DNA of 64,000 nucleotides from Actinocrispum wychmicini (GTDB lineage: Bacteria; Actinomycetota; Actinomycetes; Mycobacteriales; Pseudonocardiaceae): assembly GCF_004345645.1 (NCBI RefSeq), contig NZ_SLWS01000007.1, forward strand, positions 496,001-560,000, given 5' to 3'. Positions 60,523 through 64,000 of the stretch are shown piece after piece. Under the pieces are notes generated by a model. It saw only the letters and a list, made by a program, of their open reading frames with translations, searched no databases and had not been told where the DNA came from. Both the position numbers and the translations under genes were made by a program. Within the stretch, counting starts at the first letter, position 1. Each line of letters opens with the position of its first letter.

Positions 60523-61998
60523 TCAGCGCGGCTCACCTCGCAGCGGCCGCCCCGGCAATGCGTCCGCGCGCAGTTCCCCGTCCGTGATCACGGGGACTCC
60601 GGCGACGAACAGGTGCCGGACGCCGACCGACGGCCGGGTGGGATCGGTGTACGTGGCTGTGTCGGTGATCGTCCCGGGATCGAGCACCACCAGGTCGGCG
60701 TCCGCACCAACGTCAAGCCGTCCTTTACGCCGCGCCGCCGGGGCGACGTCGTCGAGCACCCGCGCGGGCAGATAGGAACAGCGACGGAACGCCTCCAGCC
60801 ACGTCCAGGCCCCTGTCTCACGCACCATCAGCCGCAGCGCACGGGCGAACGTCCCCGCGGTGCGGGGATGGGTCGACCCACCGGGCGGCAGCGGCCATTC
60901 CGTGCTCTCGTGGATGCCGTCCGCCCAGAACACCGGCATGGCATCACTGGCCACGATGGCGTCCGGGTACGCCAGCGACTCGTGCAGCAGCGCGCGATCA
61001 GCGGAAACACGCTCGTCCAGGAACTCCAGGACACACGGCGCGCCCGGGTCAACGCGCCGCAGTTCGCGCAGGCGAGCCTCGTCCGCGACGCGTTCACCGG
61101 ACTCGAGCATCACCACGCTGGACGGGCCAAGCCCCTTCATCCGCAACCGTTCCGGGTCGATGAACGCGGCCCCGACCGCCGTACTGCCCGCGCCGTACGG
61201 GTACGCCTCCACAGTAACCCGCGACCCTTCCCGCCGCGACCGGTCCAATGTGGTCAGTACCCGTTCGATGTGCCGTCCGGACGTGCTGTTCACGTGGCAG
61301 TGGTGCATCGCCGCGCCCGTTTCGGCCGCGGCCATCGCGATCTCCGACGACCCGTCGACCGGGATGGCCGGATCGACCTCGACCAGCTCACGCACATGCG
61401 TGTAGGTCGGCACGCCAGCGTTCGCGGCAAGACGGGCGACGGCAAGGAACTCGGCCGGTTCGGTGAACGGCGCGTACCCCATCAGCACACCGATACCCAG
61501 CGCCCCCACAGCCAACTCACCGTCCAAAAGGGACAACCAGGCGGCGAGCTCGGTCGGCGACGAGGACCGTTGCCACGCCGGGTTGCCCAGTACCGCCAGG
61601 CTGCTCTCGATCCGCGCGTCCGGCTTGATCCCGGCGAGCACCTGGGCCCGTGCCGCACCCCATGACGCGGAGAAACCGTAGTTCAACGGTCTCCCGGCAG
61701 CGGCCGCCTCGGCGTACGCCCGCGCCAACGGCATCAGGCCGGCCTCCAGTTCGAGCGCCGTGGTGACCCCGTCCATCGCCTGCAGCCGCTGCCCGGCGAT
61801 CGAGTGCACATGGCTGTGCAGATCCACGAACCCCGGCCCGACCACCAGCCCGGTGACGTCGACGACCTCGGTTCCCGGCTCGGGCGTCAGCCCTGGGCCG
61901 ACCGCGGTGACCTCGTCGCCGGTCACCAGGACGTCGGCGACGCCGTCGAAGCCGCCGGCCGGATCGACCACCCGGCCGCCACGCAAAAGTGTCCGCAT
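60523..61998 (-). CDS. D-aminoacylase-type amidohydrolase
   Basis: This 491-residue amidohydrolase has the TIM-barrel metal motif DLHSHVHS, then a Glu in TALELEAG where D-aminoacylases carry a metal-bridging residue. Further ligands lie in THVRELVEV, MHHCHVNST and the late Asp in VASDAMPV. Overall it resembles N-acyl-D-amino-acid deacylases and dihydroorotase-like enzymes. Typical members remove acyl groups from D-amino acids. It is the first gene of a probable two-gene unit with the MFS transporter. Exact substrate unknown. Confidence 0.85.
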   Translation of the reverse strand: MRTLLRGGRVVDPAGGFDGVADVLVTGDEVTAVGPGLTPEPGTEVVDVTGLVVGPGFVDLHSHVHSIAGQRLQAMDGVTTALELEAGLMPLARAYAEAAAAGRPLNYGFSASWGAARAQVLAGIKPDARIESSLAVLGNPAWQRSSSPTELAAWLSLLDGELAVGALGIGVLMGYAPFTEPAEFLAVARLAANAGVPTYTHVRELVEVDPAIPVDGSSEIAMAAAETGAAMHHCHVNSTSGRHIERVLTTLDRSRREGSRVTVEAYPYGAGSTAVGAAFIDPERLRMKGLGPSSVVMLESGERVADEARLRELRRVDPGAPCVLEFLDERVSADRALLHESLAYPDAIVASDAMPVFWADGIHESTEWPLPPGGSTHPRTAGTFARALRLMVRETGAWTWLEAFRRCSYLPARVLDDVAPAARRKGRLDVGADADLVVLDPGTITDTATYTDPTRPSVGVRHLFVAGVPVITDGELRADALPGRPLRGEPR

Positions 61999-62095
61999 TC
62001 TGCCAACCTACGGTGCGGGCAGGCGGATTCATTCGTCCGTGTCGACGAACCCAGCGCGGAGTGTCTGTTGACCGGCACAAAGCCAGGCCCAGCGC

Positions 62096-62818
62096 TCAGC
62101 AGCCGAGCGCCTCCGCGAGTTCGACGAACCCGGTGACCGAGAGATCGCTGGTGGCGTCGGCGGCCCGATCGGCGGCGCGGTGTGGGCCTTTCTCCTGTGG
62201 ACGTTCGAGAAAGGCGGTGCGCAGGCCCGCGTCCCGGGCGCCGTCGAGGTCCCAGGCGTGTGCGGCGACCATCAGCACGCGCTCGGGCAGCACGTCGAGC
62301 AGCGCGACAGCGGTGCGGTACGGCCGGGGATCCGGTTTGTAGGCGCGGGCGAGTTCGGCGGACAGCACACAGTCGAAGGGCAGGTTCGCCGCCTTGACCA
62401 GGTGCGTGATCAGCGCGAAGCCGCCGTTGGACAAGGCGGCCAGCACGTACCGGCGGCGCAGCCGGGTCAGCCCCTCGACCGCGTCCGGCCAGGCGGGCAG
62501 GCGGTGCCAGGCCAGCACCAGCTGCCGGCGTGCCTCTTCGTCGAACAGATCGCCCAACTGCTGGGTTTCCAGCAGGTCGTCGAGTGATTCGCGATGCAGG
62601 GTGTCGAGGTACGCCCAGTCGCGCTCGCCGTCGTTCACCCGTCGCATCGACGGGAGGTAGCGGTCGCGCCAAGCGTCGGCGAAAGCCTCCGCGTCCAGCC
62701 GGACTCCCTGGCGCGTGGCGATTTCGTCGACCTGCCGGGCGACTCCGGTGTGCCAGTCGACAGTCGTGCCGAAGATGTCGAAGGCCAGTACCACGATCTC
62801 GTCGTTCATCCCGGGCAT
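62096..62818 (-). CDS. Haloacid dehalogenase type II (HAD superfamily)
   Basis: This 240-residue protein matches L-2-haloacid dehalogenases: nucleophile Asp14 in AFDIFGTTVDW, Ser/Asn in LSNGGF, Lys in KPDPRPY and the acidic end of VAAHAWDLDGAR. The reaction replaces a 2-halogen with hydroxyl, inverting configuration, though many homologues act on other substrates. The ATG at 62818 follows a TACGGT -10 box by six bases, suggesting a leaderless transcript. The longer open frame upstream reads antisense to the regulator gene and is rejected. Confidence 0.9.
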   Translation of the reverse strand: MPGMNDEIVVLAFDIFGTTVDWHTGVARQVDEIATRQGVRLDAEAFADAWRDRYLPSMRRVNDGERDWAYLDTLHRESLDDLLETQQLGDLFDEEARRQLVLAWHRLPAWPDAVEGLTRLRRRYVLAALSNGGFALITHLVKAANLPFDCVLSAELARAYKPDPRPYRTAVALLDVLPERVLMVAAHAWDLDGARDAGLRTAFLERPQEKGPHRAADRAADATSDLSVTGFVELAEALGC

Positions 62819-62824
62819 GCCTTC

Positions 62825-62830
62825 ACCGTA
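62825..62830 (-). promoter_or_regulatory. -10 box of the dehalogenase gene (leaderless)
   Basis: On the minus strand TACGGT (TANNNT) ends six bases before the ATG at 62818. It shares the short divergent region 62819-62885 with the promoter of the response regulator. Confidence 0.45.
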
Positions 62831-62871
62831 CCGGGGGAACCAGCCGGTCCCGACGTCAAAGTTGCTTCGGC

Positions 62872-62877
62872 TACCGT
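62872..62877 (+). promoter_or_regulatory. -10 box of the response regulator gene
   Basis: TACCGT (TANNNT) ends eight bases before the GTG at 62886. No ribosome-binding site is seen between them, so the message is probably leaderless or nearly so. Confidence 0.45.
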
Positions 62878-62885
62878 GGGCTGTC

Positions 62886-63575
62886 GTGAGTCGGGTGTTG
62901 CTGGTCGAGGACGATGGTGCGCTGGCCGAGGCGTTGTCGCTGGCGCTGGGTGGGTTGGGGCACGAGGTCGCGGTGGCCGGGTCGGGTGAGCAGGCGCTGC
63001 GGCTGTTGTTCGACGGGCCGGGCGACGTGGACGTGGTGCTGCTGGACGTGATGCTGCCCGGTGTGGACGGTTTCGAGGTGTGCCGTCGCGTCCGCGCCCA
63101 CAGCAGGGTGCCAGTGATCCTCCTCACCGCGCGGGGCGACCCGATCGACGTGGTGGTCGGGTTGGAGGGCGGTGCGGACGACTACGTGGTCAAGCCCGCC
63201 GAGCCGCGCGTCATCGATGCCCGCATGAAGGCGGTGTTGCGGCGCGCGGCGCCCGCGCCGGCATCTGACGACCGGGTGCTGCGGGTCGGTCAGCTGGAGA
63301 TCGACTCGGCGGGGATGGTGGTCCGGCGGGACGGCGCGGAGTTGAGCCTCACCGCCACCGAGTTGCGGCTGCTGCTGGAGTTCGCCGGCCATCCCGGGCA
63401 GGTGCTGAGCCGGCAGGTGCTGTTGAAGCGGGTCTGGGACTACGGCTATGTGGGCGATTCGCGGCTGGTGGACGCGGCGGTGGCCCGGCTGCGGGCGAAG
63501 ATCGAGGTGGACGCGGGCAACCCGACGCTGCTGCGGACCGTGCGGGGTCTCGGGTATCGCCTGGTGGTGGCGTGA
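62886..63575 (+). CDS. OmpR-family response regulator
   Basis: This 229-residue regulator has a receiver domain with acidic Glu8-Asp9-Asp10, phosphoacceptor Asp54 in VVLLDVMLPG and a Lys in YVVKPAEP. The OmpR/PhoB winged helix follows (LSLTATELRLLLEFAGHPGQ, LVDAAVARLRAKIE, TVRGLGYRL). The GTG at 62886 is used; the longer open frame would be antisense to the dehalogenase gene. It overlaps the kinase gene by four bases (GTGA), so the two are co-translated. Confidence 0.93.
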   Translation: MSRVLLVEDDGALAEALSLALGGLGHEVAVAGSGEQALRLLFDGPGDVDVVLLDVMLPGVDGFEVCRRVRAHSRVPVILLTARGDPIDVVVGLEGGADDYVVKPAEPRVIDARMKAVLRRAAPAPASDDRVLRVGQLEIDSAGMVVRRDGAELSLTATELRLLLEFAGHPGQVLSRQVLLKRVWDYGYVGDSRLVDAAVARLRAKIEVDAGNPTLLRTVRGLGYRLVVA

Positions 63576-64000
63576 CGCGAGGGTGGCCGCGGATCGGGTT
63601 GCGGGCCCGGGTCATCGTCGCGGTGGTGCTGCTCACAGTCACCACGACCGCGGCGGTGGCGTTCGCGGCGTACGTGGTGCAGTCGACCCAGACCACTGAT
63701 CGGTTCACGGCCGCCGCCAAGGCGGACATCTCCTCGGATGTGAACCAGGCGAAGGCCCAGCTGCGGTCCACATCGGACCGGGTCGCCGTCGTGTCCGCGT
63801 ACATGCAGGGCAGGCAGGGTGTGTCGTGGGCGCTGATCGACTTCGGGTCACCCGGGCACGTCGTCGAGCACGACGGCCGGTTCACCGTCCTGACCCGGAT
63901 CAGCGCGGACACGTTGGTGGCGGTCGATCTGCCGGCCGCGCTGGTCGGCGAGGCGCTGGCCGGTGGCGTGGCGGCCCAGGCGTTGGACACCTCGACCAGG
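63572..64000 (+). CDS. Sensor histidine kinase, partial (cut by window end)
   Basis: The first 143 codons of a membrane kinase run off the right edge. Visible parts are a basic N-terminus (TRGWPRIGLRARVIVA), a first transmembrane helix (VIVAVVLLTVTTTAAVAFAA) and the start of an extracellular sensor domain (DRFTAAAKADISSDVNQA). The HAMP, phosphoacceptor and ATPase domains lie outside the window. The GTG start overlaps the OmpR-type regulator stop by four bases, which makes it the cognate kinase. Its signal cannot be told from this fragment. Confidence 0.75.
   Translation, partial: MTRGWPRIGLRARVIVAVVLLTVTTTAAVAFAAYVVQSTQTTDRFTAAAKADISSDVNQAKAQLRSTSDRVAVVSAYMQGRQGVSWALIDFGSPGHVVEHDGRFTVLTRISADTLVAVDLPAALVGEALAGGVAAQALDTSTR

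Noticed and set aside
1..64000. tRNA, rRNA, riboswitch, IS element, integrase or prophage
   Set aside because: None could be recognised: no transposase or integrase motifs, no cloverleaf-like segment with conserved T-loop, and no long non-coding conserved leader.

Overview
The window is 64 kb of very GC-rich DNA. It has strong third-position GC bias, many GTG starts, four-base ATGA/GTGA gene overlaps, and at least five genes whose start codon lies 6-8 bases after a TANNNT -10 box, which suggests leaderless transcripts. Together with a SARP/AfsR regulator, an ECF41 sigma factor, an Eis-type acetyltransferase and many regulators, this points to the chromosome of a filamentous actinomycete, plausibly Pseudonocardiales. 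Taxonomy is inferred from style only. No rRNA, tRNA, CRISPR array, IS element or prophage was seen.

Layout. (1) 79-10961, minus strand: a tight eight-gene biosynthetic operon. In transcription order it encodes an adenylation/aldehyde-dehydrogenase fusion, a ThDP enzyme, a ketosynthase, a free-standing condensation-domain protein with a decayed A-T tail, an alpha-oxoamine synthase, an acyl carrier protein, an SDR and an MFS exporter. I do not recognise this combination as a described pathway. (2) 11133-18002: a HEAT-like protein, a MacB/FtsX-type ABC transporter with a 2TM protein, and a divergent histidine kinase/response regulator. (3) 18052-28137: an Eis-type acetyltransferase, a DHFR-family reductase, a TetR-controlled catabolic operon (agmatine deiminase, amidase, NCS1 permease, YtcJ amidohydrolase) with a perfect operator, and a MarR-epoxide hydrolase pair.

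(4) 28287-38424: a 2495-residue secreted Rhs/YD-repeat protein with a variable C-terminal toxin-like domain and an abutting candidate immunity gene, gene remnants, and a three-gene WXG/ESX-like cluster. (5) 38477-48552: an AfsR/SARP regulator with 11-bp-phased repeats upstream, a formamidase, a wrecked carboxylesterase, a membrane NACHT ATPase with a possible amyloid-signalling N-terminus, a BBE-type flavoprotein, and an ECF41 sigma factor facing its classic carboxymuconolactone-decarboxylase partner. Two matching ECF41 promoters lie between those two.

(6) 48582-64000: a large exported protein with an embedded Rossmann-like motif, a secreted ricin-type lectin, two luciferase-like flavin enzymes (one next to an HxlR regulator and a palindrome), CopD-type and other membrane proteins, a second kinase/regulator pair, an MFS-aminoacylase pair, a haloacid dehalogenase and an OmpR-type two-component system cut by the window end.

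The region looks like accessory chromosome. It holds compact metabolic or biosynthetic operons, each with a local regulator, together with conflict systems (Rhs toxin, WXG proteins, NACHT) and decaying gene fragments. The best candidate for a previously undescribed system is the 79-10961 operon.
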